64,000 nucleotides of DNA from Segatella copri (GTDB taxonomy: Bacteria; Bacteroidota; Bacteroidia; Bacteroidales; Bacteroidaceae), in assembly GCF_009494395.1 (NCBI RefSeq), contig NZ_VZCB01000095.1, positions 62,001 through 126,000 of the forward strand, in the 5' to 3' direction. Positions 42,742 through 51,763 of the stretch are shown piece by piece (position 1 is the stretch's first letter; each line of letters begins with the position of its first letter). Position numbers and translations under genes: made by a program. The notes below the pieces were generated by a model. That model was not told where the DNA came from and did not search any database. It was given only the letters and a program-made list of their open reading frames with translations.

Positions 42742-43908
42742 CTACTTTCTTCTAATCGTCAAATCAATAGTCTCCGGATGCTTTTCGGCAAATGCCTTCA
42801 CATCATCAACAACCAGTACGAGATAACCACCGCCACCAGCTCCCGGCATCTTCCATGCATGAACCTCAGGAAGGACAGAATACTCATCTATGAAGCCCTG
42901 AACGCAACCCTGAATCATGGCTGGGAACATGGCTACCTGAGCATCAAACGACGCCTTGAAAGCAGAGGCAAAGGCTGGGAAATCCTTTTGGAGAATGGCA
43001 TTCCAGCAGTCATCGGCTGCCTTGGCAAGATTCTTCACCTTTGGCTCGGTAATGTCCTTGCCTTCTACCACGGAACAGCCCGGACGGCGTGGCTCCATCG
43101 GAATCATGCAGACATGACTCTCCACCCAGGTGAGAACGTCCTCGTCAAGACAGGTCTCGAACTTATCCGGCCAGAAACGGTTGTCGTAATAGTGACGCAC
43201 CAGTCCAGGCATACAGATTCCTATGGAATCCTGTGCCCCGCTCACAATGCCATCGCTGCGCTCAGGATCGTTCTCGAAACAGAACACCAGCTTAGCAAGA
43301 ATCTCCGGATTCATATCAGGCAACTTCACCGGCCAGATCTTCTTGATCATGTTGCGGGTAGAAGTGGAAAGACCACAACGCTCACGCACCTCGAAGGTAG
43401 GAATCAGCGACATGGTTATCGCCCAGCCCGGAGCATGGCAGCTGACGTAAGGCTGGTCTATCCAGGTACCTGCCAAATCAAGACGGGTAGGAAGCTGGCA
43501 GGTGGAATCCTTGATGTCGGTGCTGGAACGTGCCTTCAGGCCCTCGGCAGGCGTGCGCTGCAACACAATATACTCAATGCCTCGCTCCTCGCAGAACCTG
43601 CGCTTTGTTTCGCTGCTGCCGTCTGCATTCACCACGAAGATGTCAGGCTTCACAAAATCCACCGTCGGAATAAAGTCCATAATGCCATCACCCTGGTTGA
43701 TAAAGGCATCCTTTACATATTTAATAGACTTCACCATGAAAAGGCGCTCCTGCTCGGGATAGAACGTCTTATGGTGCTTGTAGCCGAGAATCGTCTGGTC
43801 GGAACCTATACCTACGTATAAGTCGCCATACTGAGACGCCTGGCGGAAAAACTCAACGTGACCGCTATGCAGCAAGTCATAGCAACCACTTACAAAAACT
43901 TTCTTCAT
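42742..43908 (-). CDS. fused nucleotidyltransferase-GHMP sugar kinase
   Basis: 388 residues. N-terminal cytidylyltransferase-like domain (1-140): VFVSGCYDLLHSGHVEFFRQ with the HxGH site, then a late GLKARSSTDI in place of the usual ISTTxL. C-terminal GHMP kinase-like domain: LPTRLDLAGTWIDQP, RCGLSTSTRNMI, and MPGAGGGGYLVLVV, as in HddA/FKP-type sugar kinases. The fusion suggests phosphorylation of a sugar and its activation to a nucleotide sugar, in reversed domain order to FKP only if the order is confirmed. The substrate is unknown. It stands alone, away from gmd-fcl. Confidence 0.8.
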   Translation of the reverse strand: MKKVFVSGCYDLLHSGHVEFFRQASQYGDLYVGIGSDQTILGYKHHKTFYPEQERLFMVKSIKYVKDAFINQGDGIMDFIPTVDFVKPDIFVVNADGSSETKRRFCEERGIEYIVLQRTPAEGLKARSSTDIKDSTCQLPTRLDLAGTWIDQPYVSCHAPGWAITMSLIPTFEVRERCGLSTSTRNMIKKIWPVKLPDMNPEILAKLVFCFENDPERSDGIVSGAQDSIGICMPGLVRHYYDNRFWPDKFETCLDEDVLTWVESHVCMIPMEPRRPGCSVVEGKDITEPKVKNLAKAADDCWNAILQKDFPAFASAFKASFDAQVAMFPAMIQGCVQGFIDEYSVLPEVHAWKMPGAGGGGYLVLVVDDVKAFAEKHPETIDLTIRRK

Positions 43909-44268
43909 TATTATTTAAGCTACTTTTCTTAGATTTATTCTTTTTGTTTCCAAGACTTCTGTCCCTCAGTTTTCAAGACATGAATCTTTTGCCTACAAAA
44001 CTACAATTTTTCTTTCATTCGTCCAAGAAAAACCTGCACAAATATTCTATTTTGCGCACAAACCATCCTATTTTGTGCATTTTTCTAACGAAATATTTGG
44101 GTAACACGCAAAAAAGTGTTACTTTTGCGGCTGTGTTTTGACCCAATATGGACATTTGAAAGTCCTGTATCGGACAGATTACCGTCTGACTATGAACTCG
44201 AAAACAGACATCTTGAGAATCAAGCACTAACAAACTTAGGAAAAATTTAACAATAACCATTAATTGAT
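43909..44268. other. 360-bp intergenic region between divergent genes
   Basis: Contains the etf promoter and two short inverted repeats: GCACAAA/TTTGTGC (44056-44062/44072-44078) and GTAACAC/GTGTTAC (44101-44107/44116-44122). The leader from about 44134 to 44268 is unstructured to the eye. No gene seen. Confidence 0.6.
44096..44127 (+). promoter_or_regulatory. promoter of etfBA-acyl-CoA dehydrogenase operon with embedded operator-like palindrome
   Basis: TTTG (44096-44099), 20-bp spacer, TACTTTTG (44120-44127). The palindrome GTAACAC-N8-GTGTTAC (44101-44122) fills the spacer and enters the -7 box, a position suited to repression. Confidence 0.75.
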
Positions 44269-45138
44269 ATGAGTTTAAAAATCGTAGTACTTGCCAAGCA
44301 AGTACCTGACACAAGAAATGTGGGTAAGGATGCGATGACAGCTGAAGGCACCGTAAACCGTGCTGCCCTTCCTGCTATCTTCAATCCTGAAGATTTGAAC
44401 GCACTGGAGCAGGCTCTCCGCTTGAAGGAGCAGAATCCAGGTTCTACAGTTGGAATTTTGACCATGGGTCCTCCACGTGCCGGAGAAATCATCCGCCAGG
44501 GTCTTTATCGTGGTGCTGATACGGGCTGGTTGCTCACCGACCGTCTCTTTGCCGGTGCTGATACACTGGCTACTTCCTATGCCCTTGCTACAGGAATCCA
44601 GAAGATCGGTGACGTGGATATCGTGATCGGCGGTCGCCAGGCTATCGATGGTGATACTGCGCAGGTAGGTCCTCAGGTGGCTCAGAAGCTGGGATTGAAC
44701 CAGGTAACCTACGCAGAGGAAATCCTCAAGGTAGAGGATGGCAAGGCTACAATCCGCCGCCTCATCGATGGTGGTGTTGAGACCGTAGAGGCTCCATTGC
44801 CACTGGTTATCACCGTAAACGGAAGTGCTGCTCCATGTCGCCCATGCAACGTGAAGCTCGTAATGAAATATAAATACGCTACCTGCCCTATGGAGCGCAA
44901 GGGTGATGAGCCTTGGGCCAACCTCTATGAGGAGCGCCCTTACCTCACTCTGAACCAGTGGAGCGTTGCCGATGTTGACGGCGACCCTGCACAGTGCGGT
45001 TTGAGCGGTTCACCTACCAAGGTGAAGGCCGTGAAGAACATCGTGTTCCAGGCAAAGGAGAGCAAGACCTTGACCAGCAGCGATGAGGACATCGACGGAC
45101 TGATGAAGGAATTGTTGAACGAAAGTATTATCGGATAA
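44269..45138 (+). CDS. etfB: electron transfer flavoprotein beta subunit
   Basis: 289 residues, ETF-beta fold: KIVVLAKQVPDTRNVG at the N-terminus, VIGGRQAIDGDTAQVGPQVA (nucleotide-binding loop), and VITVNGSAAPCRPC followed by KAVKNIVFQAKESKT near the C-terminus. Pairs with EtfA to carry electrons from acyl-CoA dehydrogenases. Next genes are etfA (13-base gap) and the dehydrogenase. Together they form a redox module for butyryl- or other short acyl-CoA metabolism. Confidence 0.96.
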   Translation: MSLKIVVLAKQVPDTRNVGKDAMTAEGTVNRAALPAIFNPEDLNALEQALRLKEQNPGSTVGILTMGPPRAGEIIRQGLYRGADTGWLLTDRLFAGADTLATSYALATGIQKIGDVDIVIGGRQAIDGDTAQVGPQVAQKLGLNQVTYAEEILKVEDGKATIRRLIDGGVETVEAPLPLVITVNGSAAPCRPCNVKLVMKYKYATCPMERKGDEPWANLYEERPYLTLNQWSVADVDGDPAQCGLSGSPTKVKAVKNIVFQAKESKTLTSSDEDIDGLMKELLNESIIG

Positions 45139-45151
45139 TTTTGAAAAGACA

Positions 45152-46174
45152 ATGAACAACGTATTTGTATATTGCGAGGTAGAAGGCACAACCGTTGCCG
45201 AAGTATCTCAGGAATTGCTCACCAAGGGTCGTAAGCTCGCTAACCAGCAGGGCGTGGAGCTCCATGCCATCGTAGCAGGTACCGGCATCAAGGGTCAGGT
45301 AGAGGATCAGATTCTCCCTTATGGTGTAGATAAATTATTTGTTTTCAATGCTGAGGGATTGTTCCCATACACTTCAGCTCCTCATACCGACATCCTCGTC
45401 AACCTCTTCAAGGAAGAGAAGCCTCAGATTGCGCTGATGGGTGCTACCGTTATCGGTCGCGACCTCGGTCCTCGTGTTTCTTCTTCATTGACCAGCGGTC
45501 TTACCGCCGACTGTACAGAGCTTGAAATCGGTGATTACGACGACAAGAAGAACGGTAAGCACTATGATGGTCTGCTCTATCAGATTCGTCCTGCCTTCGG
45601 TGGTAACATCGTGGCTACCATCGTAAACCCTGACCACCGTCCACAGATGGCTACCGTACGTTCCGGCGTGATGCAGAAGAGCATCTACGAGGGTGAGTGC
45701 AAGAAGGAAGTCGTTTATCCAGAGGTAAGCAAGTATGTTCCTGCTGAGGACTTTGTAGTAAAGGTACTCGACCACCACGTAGAGGCTGCCAAGCACAACC
45801 TGAAGGGTTCTGCCATCGTTGTAGCCGGCGGTTATGGCGTAGGAAGCAAGGAAGGCTTCGACCAGCTCTTCGAGTTGGCTCATCTCCTCCATGGTGAGGT
45901 AGGTGCTTCCCGTGCTGCAGTAGATGCAGGCTGGGTAGATCACGACCGTCAGATTGGTCAGACTGGTGTTACCGTTCATCCTAAGGTTTATATCGCCTGC
46001 GGAATCTCTGGTCAGATTCAGCACATCGCCGGTATGCAGGATTCAGGTATCATCATCTCTGTGAACAACGATCCTGATGCTCCAATCAACAAGATTGCCG
46101 ACTACGTTATCAACGGTAATGTAGAGGATGTGGTTCCTAAGCTCATCAAGTACTACAAGCAGAATTCTAAGTAA
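45152..46174 (+). CDS. etfA: electron transfer flavoprotein alpha subunit
   Basis: 340 residues. N-terminal ETF domain (FVYCEVEGTTVAEVSQELL, ATVIGRDLGPRVSSSLTSGL, TADCTEL) and C-terminal FAD domain (VVAGGYGVGSKEGFDQLFEL, GEVGASRAAVDAGWVDHDRQ, IGQTGVTVHPKVYIACGISG, GMQDSGIIISVNNDPDAPI). All FAD contacts characteristic of the family are visible. Second gene of the operon. Confidence 0.97.
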   Translation: MNNVFVYCEVEGTTVAEVSQELLTKGRKLANQQGVELHAIVAGTGIKGQVEDQILPYGVDKLFVFNAEGLFPYTSAPHTDILVNLFKEEKPQIALMGATVIGRDLGPRVSSSLTSGLTADCTELEIGDYDDKKNGKHYDGLLYQIRPAFGGNIVATIVNPDHRPQMATVRSGVMQKSIYEGECKKEVVYPEVSKYVPAEDFVVKVLDHHVEAAKHNLKGSAIVVAGGYGVGSKEGFDQLFELAHLLHGEVGASRAAVDAGWVDHDRQIGQTGVTVHPKVYIACGISGQIQHIAGMQDSGIIISVNNDPDAPINKIADYVINGNVEDVVPKLIKYYKQNSK

Positions 46175-46209
46175 TCTGCATTACACATTATTTAAATAAG
46201 AAAAGCAAA

Positions 46210-47913
46210 ATGGCTAATTATTATACAGACCATCCTGAAATAGAGTTCCACTTGAATCATCCGCTCATGAAGCGTGTTGTGGACTTGAAGGAAAGAAATT
46301 ACGCAGAAAAAGACCAGTTTGAAGATGCTCCTGTCAACTACGAGGATGCCATCGAGAACTACAAGCGATTGCTGGATATTACCGGCGATGTAGCTGCTAA
46401 CATCATCGAACCAAACTCTGAGGATGTTGACCTCGAAGGTCCACACCTGGAGAACGGCCGCATGATTTATGCCAGCAAGACATTCGAGAACCTCGATGCT
46501 ACCCGCAAGGCTGGCCTCTGGGGCTTGTCAATGCCTCGTCGTTACGGCGGTTTGAACCTGCCTAACGCCATCTTCTCTATGGCTTCAGAGATTATCGCTG
46601 CTGCCGATGCCGGTTTCCAGAACATCTGGTCACTCCAGAGCTGTATCGATACTCTTTATGAGTTCGGTTCTGAGGAGCAGCGCCAGAAATACATCCCTCG
46701 CATCTGCGCTGGCGAGACCATGAGTATGGACTTGACAGAGCCTGATGCAGGTTCTGACTTGCAGCGCGTGATGCTGAAGGCCACACAGGATGAGGACGGT
46801 ACATGGCGTCTGAATGGTGTAAAGCGTTTCATCACCAATGGTGACTCAGACATCCACCTGGTTCTGGCTCGTTCAGAAGAAGGCACCAAGGACGGTCGTG
46901 GTCTTTCCATGTTCATCTACGACAAGCGTGATGGTGGCGTAACTGTTCGTCACATCGAGCACAAGTTGGGTATCCACGGTTCTCCTACCTGCGAGTTGGT
47001 TTACAAGAATGCCAAGGCAGAGCTTTGCGGTAACACCCGTCTCGGTTTGATTAAGTACGTGATGGCTCTGATGAACGGTGCCCGCCTGGGTATTGCAGCT
47101 CAGAGTGTAGGTGTTGAGCAGGAGGCTTACAATGAGGGCTTGGCTTATGCCAAGGAGCGTGCTCAGTTTGGTGAGAAGATCATCAACTTCCCAGCCGTTT
47201 ACGACATGCTTTCAAGAATGAAGGCTAAGTTGGATGCAGGCCGTTCACTCCTCTACTGCTGCGCTCGCTACGTAGATATCTACAAGGCTTTGGAAGACAT
47301 CGCCCGCGACACTAAGCTCACTCCAGAGGAGCGTCAGGAGATGAAGAAATATACCCGCTTGGCTGATGCATTTACTCCATTGGCTAAGGGTATGAACTCA
47401 GAGTATGCTAACCAGAATGCATACGATGCCATCAGCATCCACGGTGGTTCTGGTTTCATCATGGAGTACAAGTGCCAGCGCCTGTTCCGTGATGCCCGCA
47501 TATTCTCTATCTACGAGGGAACCACCCAGCTTCAGGTTGTTGCAGCCATCCGCTACATCACCAACGGTACTTATCTCAGCATCATCAAGGAGATGTTGGA
47601 GAATGAGGTATCAGATGACTTGAAGCCATTGAAGGAGCGTGTAGCTAAGCTCGTAGATCTTTACGAGGCAGCCATCAACAAGGTGAAGGAGGCAAACGAT
47701 CAGGCAGTTCACGACTTCCTGGCTCGCCGTCTCTACAATATGACTGGCGACATCGTAATGTCTCTTCTCATCCTCGATGATGCTAGCAAGGCACCAGAGA
47801 TGTTTGCCAAGAGTGCCAACGTATATGTTCGCATGGCAGAGGAGGAAGTTCTCGGTCATTCAGCATACATCCAGAACTTCAAGGCAGAAGACTTGGAGAG
47901 CTTCAAGGCGTAA
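46210..47913 (+). CDS. acyl-CoA dehydrogenase family protein
   Basis: 567 residues, against about 380 for short-chain enzymes: extra sequence of about 90 residues at the N-terminus and about 100 helical residues at the C-terminus. Core motifs: MSMDLTEPDAGSDLQ (acyl-CoA/FAD signature 1), GVKRFITNGDSDIHLVLA, and near the end of the core IFSIYEGTTQLQV, with the catalytic glutamate. Paired with etfBA, so it probably passes electrons to this ETF. Substrate chain length cannot be judged. Confidence 0.93.
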   Translation: MANYYTDHPEIEFHLNHPLMKRVVDLKERNYAEKDQFEDAPVNYEDAIENYKRLLDITGDVAANIIEPNSEDVDLEGPHLENGRMIYASKTFENLDATRKAGLWGLSMPRRYGGLNLPNAIFSMASEIIAAADAGFQNIWSLQSCIDTLYEFGSEEQRQKYIPRICAGETMSMDLTEPDAGSDLQRVMLKATQDEDGTWRLNGVKRFITNGDSDIHLVLARSEEGTKDGRGLSMFIYDKRDGGVTVRHIEHKLGIHGSPTCELVYKNAKAELCGNTRLGLIKYVMALMNGARLGIAAQSVGVEQEAYNEGLAYAKERAQFGEKIINFPAVYDMLSRMKAKLDAGRSLLYCCARYVDIYKALEDIARDTKLTPEERQEMKKYTRLADAFTPLAKGMNSEYANQNAYDAISIHGGSGFIMEYKCQRLFRDARIFSIYEGTTQLQVVAAIRYITNGTYLSIIKEMLENEVSDDLKPLKERVAKLVDLYEAAINKVKEANDQAVHDFLARRLYNMTGDIVMSLLILDDASKAPEMFAKSANVYVRMAEEEVLGHSAYIQNFKAEDLESFKA

Positions 47914-47935
47914 GATTATCATTACAAATATTATA

Positions 47936-48004
47936 TAAAAAGTCCGTGGGCAGGAAAAATTTTTCTTGTCCACGGATTTTTCTTGTCCACGGATTTTTCT
48001 TGTC
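47936..48004 (+). terminator. terminator hairpin with duplicated 3' arm
   Basis: Arm AAGTCCGTGGGCAGGAAAAA pairs with TTTTTCTTGTCCACGGATT. The 3' arm is then tandemly repeated with 17-bp period (47965-47981, 47982-47998, partial to 48004), giving alternative stems. Homologous to the hairpin at 48815. Confidence 0.8.
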
Positions 48005-48072
48005 TATACAAAGATAGGGATTTTCCCTTCTACTTTAGGGAATCCTCCTCTTTTTATTTCAAAAGAAAGCTG

Positions 48073-48080
48073 TACTTTTG
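48073..48080 (+). promoter_or_regulatory. -7 element for the 48125 gene
   Basis: TACTTTTG, 44 bases before the start codon; the -33 box is weak. Confidence 0.5.
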
Positions 48081-48124
48081 CAACCATAAAACAATATAAT
48101 AACTTATAAAAAACAGTTTAGCTT

Positions 48125-48790
48125 ATGAAAAGAAATGAAGTGATGGCGCTTATCGCCACAACCATATTGATGTTTGCCGTATGCCTCTCGGCTTCGGCTA
48201 AAGGAAAAAGAAAAGTGGAGCGGGGAATGACCAAGCAGGAAGTAATAGCCATTCTTGGAGAACCTAAGCTCACCAGTTTCGACATGTATGGGGACAAATG
48301 GGAATATGACAAATATAATTATCTGTTTGGAGATTCCAAATACATCACGGTTTTCTTCGACAGAAACGGGAAGGTGGTGCAATACAACACGAGGATCATA
48401 GAACCGAACAGCCAGCAGTCGAATGCTCAGCAGCCTCAACATCCTGTTCCTCCTTCATTCGACGGAGTTTATAATCCCAATCTAGGAATGAACTATGGCT
48501 ATTGTCTCGACGATGCTACTTTCTCCAGACTGTATAATAAAGTGAAGAATGCAAGCTTTGATGACAACAAGTACGATCTGATAGAAGTAGCAAGCCTCGG
48601 CTGCTACTATTCTTGCGCTCAGGTTGTGCGCATGATGAAGATATTCACATTTGATGACGGCAAGATAAAAACACTCAGGATGATGGCTCCGCATATTGTT
48701 GACTTGCAGAATGCCAGTCTCATCTATCAGCAATTCAGCTTTGAAAGTGAAAAGCAGAAGGTGGGAGATATATTGAGAAGCAGCAGATAA
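48125..48790 (+). CDS. secreted BamE/SmpA-like plus DUF4476 protein
   Basis: 221 residues with signal peptide (about 1-25, ending LSASAKG). Residues 30-90 resemble the SmpA/OmlA (BamE-like) fold: RGMTKQEVIAILGEPKLTSF, then WEYDKYNYLFGD and ITVFFDRNGKVV. Residues 125-215 are DUF4476-like: FSRLYNKVKNASFDDNKYDL, CYYSCAQVVRMMKIFTFD, and a final QKVGDIL. A proline/glutamine-rich linker (QQSNAQQPQHPVPP) joins them. Function unknown, envelope located. It is flanked on both sides by related terminator hairpins. Confidence 0.75.
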   Translation: MKRNEVMALIATTILMFAVCLSASAKGKRKVERGMTKQEVIAILGEPKLTSFDMYGDKWEYDKYNYLFGDSKYITVFFDRNGKVVQYNTRIIEPNSQQSNAQQPQHPVPPSFDGVYNPNLGMNYGYCLDDATFSRLYNKVKNASFDDNKYDLIEVASLGCYYSCAQVVRMMKIFTFDDGKIKTLRMMAPHIVDLQNASLIYQQFSFESEKQKVGDILRSSR

Positions 48791-48814
48791 TCAGATAGAT
48801 AAATAATACTCAAT

Positions 48815-48863
48815 GAGAAGTCCATGGGCAGGAAGGTTTCCTGTTCATGGACTTCTCTTTTTT
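48815..48863 (+). terminator. intrinsic terminator
   Basis: 12-bp stem GAGAAGTCCATG/CATGGACTTCTC continuing into CAGGAA/TTCCTG, then a T-run. Confidence 0.88.
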
Positions 48864-49033
48864 ATTCCTTTTTATTTTCCTTTTATTCCTTTTTCCTCAT
48901 TCCCATTTTTTTCACAAAAATCACAAGGATTGTTAAAATTGAAACTTTAAGATAAACTTTTCCGTCTAAATGCAATCAGATTAATATCTTTCTGAAATAA
49001 ATAAAACAGGTAAAAAGAAAATAGAAGAAGATT

Positions 49034-50368
49034 ATGAACGGAAAAGTAAAAAACGCAATGGCTGCTCTGCTTCTTGTGGCGGCACCATTAGCAACGCAGG
49101 CAAAACAATGGTCGCTGAAAGACTGTATCGACTATGCGCTTGCCAACAACATTTCTCTTCAGAAGACGCAACTTACCAAGGCCAGCGCCCAAGAAGATTA
49201 TCTACAGTCGAAAGCTGCTCTGCTTCCTTCGCTCAGTGCCAGCACCAACCAAAGCGTGAACTATACGCCGTGGGTAGCTAGCGGAATCAGCGGAGACGGT
49301 TTCTCGAGAGCAAGTATAGACAAGGTTTATTACAATGGAAATTATTCCGTATCGGGAAACTACACCATCTGGAACGGAAACAAGAATCACAATCAGATTA
49401 AGCTGAACAAACTTGCTGCCGAGGCTGCCGATCTTGATTCTGCCACTCAGGCTATCAAGCTGCAGGAACAGATTGCACAGCTCTATGTTCAGATTCTCTA
49501 TTCTACTGAGGCTATCCAGGTGAACAAGGAGAGCTATCAGTCGAGCTTGCAGAACGAAGAGCGAGGCAAGGAGATGGTGAAGATTGGAAAGATGAGCAAG
49601 GCTGATTTGGCGCAGCTCACCGCTCAGAGAGCCCAGGATGAATTCAACATCGTACAGGCTGAAAGCAATGTGAAGAACTATAAGCGACAGCTGAAAGAAC
49701 TGCTTCAGATTACAAGCGATGAGGCGTTCGACATCGAGATTCCTAACACTACCGATGAGATGGCACTCGCTGCGGTTCCTGCCCTGAATGTTATTTATGA
49801 AGCCGCACTCGACAATCGTCCTGAGTTCAAAACCTTCCAGAATCAGTTGGCACAGAACGATTTGAGCATCAAGATTGCAAAGGCAGGCAAACTGCCTACC
49901 ATCAGTGCCAACGGTGGTGTTACGACCAGCAATACTTCCATGAACAGTACAAGCTTGGGCAAGCAGCTGAAGACCAACTTCAATGTTGGAGGCGGCATTG
50001 GTGTCAGCATTCCTCTCTTTGAGAACCGCTCTACCAAGACACAGGTGAACAAGGCGTTGATTCAGCGTCAGAGCATCCAGCTCGACCTGAAGAACCAGCA
50101 GACTCAGCTCTATTCTACCATTGAGAATTACTGGTTGCAGGCAACAACCAACCAGAGTCAGTTCAAGGCGGCTAAGGTTAGCAGCGAGAGTGCTCAGACC
50201 AGTTACAATCTGCTGAGCGAGCAGTTTAAGCTGGGATTGAAGAATATCGTTGAGCTAAGAACAGGAAAGGATAACCTGCTCAAAGCGAAGCAGAACGAGC
50301 TCCAGGCCAAATACCTCGCCATCCTCAACATCAATATGTTGAAGTTCTATAAGGAGGGGCATATTTAA
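49034..50368 (+). CDS. TolC-family outer-membrane efflux protein
   Basis: 444 residues with signal peptide (about 1-23, ending ATQAKQ). Outer-membrane factor fold: WSLKDCIDYALANNISLQ near the N-terminus, two repeats of long alpha-helical coiled segments, and the second-repeat start YEAALDNRPEFKTFQNQLAQ. First of four genes (TolC-like, adaptor, ABC ATPase, ABC permease), a complete MacAB-TolC-type exporter. Substrate unknown. Confidence 0.93.
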   Translation: MNGKVKNAMAALLLVAAPLATQAKQWSLKDCIDYALANNISLQKTQLTKASAQEDYLQSKAALLPSLSASTNQSVNYTPWVASGISGDGFSRASIDKVYYNGNYSVSGNYTIWNGNKNHNQIKLNKLAAEAADLDSATQAIKLQEQIAQLYVQILYSTEAIQVNKESYQSSLQNEERGKEMVKIGKMSKADLAQLTAQRAQDEFNIVQAESNVKNYKRQLKELLQITSDEAFDIEIPNTTDEMALAAVPALNVIYEAALDNRPEFKTFQNQLAQNDLSIKIAKAGKLPTISANGGVTTSNTSMNSTSLGKQLKTNFNVGGGIGVSIPLFENRSTKTQVNKALIQRQSIQLDLKNQQTQLYSTIENYWLQATTNQSQFKAAKVSSESAQTSYNLLSEQFKLGLKNIVELRTGKDNLLKAKQNELQAKYLAILNINMLKFYKEGHI

Positions 50369-50380
50369 AGAGGGGCATAG

Positions 50381-50500
50381 GGAAGTTAAGAGAAGTTAGA
50401 GGGAAGTTAAGGGACAAATGCCCTACGTTTACGAAAAAAGACTATTGTCCCTTAACTTCCCGAACGACCGTAGGGAGTGATAACTTTCCTTAACTCCTTA
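50381..50500. repeat. GTTAAGG-rich inverted repeat between the TolC-like and adaptor genes
   Basis: Perfect 17-bp arms (50401-50417/50445-50461, GGGAAGTTAAGGGACAA) with a 27-nt loop. On each side are degenerate extra GAAGTTA/TAACTCC units, and CCCTACG (50420-50426) can also pair with CGTAGGG (50468-50474). Confidence 0.8.
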
Positions 50501-50557
50501 CTTTCCCCCTCCCAAACAAAAGTTTTATTATTTCGAATTAAATTAATCTGAATATAA

Positions 50558-51739
50558 ATGAAAAAGTTGAGAATTAGCAAAATCTGGATTGCTGTCGTGG
50601 TGATAGTAATCGTTGCCGTGGCGGCATGGGCGATGTCGGGCGGAAAAAAGGAAGAAGATATTAACTTCAAGGAGGAAAAAGTGGCACTGAAAACCTTGCA
50701 GAACAGCGTGACTGCTACAGGTACTATCGAGGCTGTAACCTCAGTAACCGTAGGTACTCAGGTGAGTGGTATTGTCAACAAACTTTATGTTGACTACAAC
50801 TCCCAGGTAAAGAAGGGACAGGTCATCGCAGAACTCGACAAGACCAATCTCTTGAGCGAACTGAATACTGCGAAGGCAAACCTCGCCAGCGCACAGAGCA
50901 GTCTGAACTATCAGGCTACCAATATGGAGCGCTACAAAACCCTTTACAAGAAGGGACTTGTCAGCGCCGATGAATACGAGAATGCGCTCTTAACCTATCG
51001 CCAGGCTAAGGAGCAGGTTGCGTCTTCTAAGGAAAACGTGCAGAGAGCACAGACCAACCTCGGCTACGCTACCATCACCTCTCCTATCGACGGAACCGTG
51101 ATTTCGAAGAGCGTAGAGGAAGGTCAGACCGTGGCTGCAAGTTTCAACACCCCAGAGCTCTTCACCATTGCCAAGGATCTGACCAACATGCAGGTAGTAG
51201 CCAATGTGGACGAGGCTGATATCGGCGGCGTAAAGGAAGGCAACCGTGTAACTTTCACCGTAGATGCTTATCCTGATGACACCTTTGAAGGAACCGTAAA
51301 GCAGGTGCGCCTGGAAGCTACAACTACCAATAATGTAGTAACTTACGAGGTTGTAATCTCTGCTCCAAATGCTGATTTGAAATTGAAACCGGGTCTTACA
51401 GCCAACGTTACCATCTACACCCAGGAGCGCAGCGGCGTGCTCGCCGTAGCCAACAAGGCTCTCCGCTTTACCCCTACCAAGGAAACCGTGGGCAAGGATA
51501 TGAAGATTGTTGACTGCAAAGGCAAGAATAAGGTCTGGACCTTGAACGGCAAAACTCTCACCGCTCATCCTGTAACCATCGGTCAGACTGATGGAATCAA
51601 CACAGAAATCACCAAGGGATTGAAGCAAGGCGATAAGATTGTTACGGAAATCGTGGTGAATGTTCCGGAAGAGGAAGACGCTCCACAGCAGAGCCAGGGA
51701 CTGATTAGCGGTCCGGGTCCTAGAGGAAAGAAGAAGTAA
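50558..51739 (+). CDS. periplasmic adaptor (MacA-like membrane-fusion protein)
   Basis: 393 residues. N-terminal helix (IWIAVVVIVIVAVAAWAM), then barrel-sandwich/lipoyl half VTVGTQVSGIVNKLYVDYNS, alpha-hairpin (LNTAKANLASAQSSLNYQAT...QVASSKENVQRAQTNLGYAT), second lipoyl half ITSPIDGTVISKSVEEGQTV, and beta-barrel. This order is typical of RND/ABC-linked adaptors. Bridges the ABC permease and the outer-membrane factor. A long inverted repeat sits in the 189-base gap upstream. Confidence 0.93.
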   Translation: MKKLRISKIWIAVVVIVIVAVAAWAMSGGKKEEDINFKEEKVALKTLQNSVTATGTIEAVTSVTVGTQVSGIVNKLYVDYNSQVKKGQVIAELDKTNLLSELNTAKANLASAQSSLNYQATNMERYKTLYKKGLVSADEYENALLTYRQAKEQVASSKENVQRAQTNLGYATITSPIDGTVISKSVEEGQTVAASFNTPELFTIAKDLTNMQVVANVDEADIGGVKEGNRVTFTVDAYPDDTFEGTVKQVRLEATTTNNVVTYEVVISAPNADLKLKPGLTANVTIYTQERSGVLAVANKALRFTPTKETVGKDMKIVDCKGKNKVWTLNGKTLTAHPVTIGQTDGINTEITKGLKQGDKIVTEIVVNVPEEEDAPQQSQGLISGPGPRGKKK

Positions 51740-51763
51740 GGGGAGAAGTTAAAAAGAATAATT

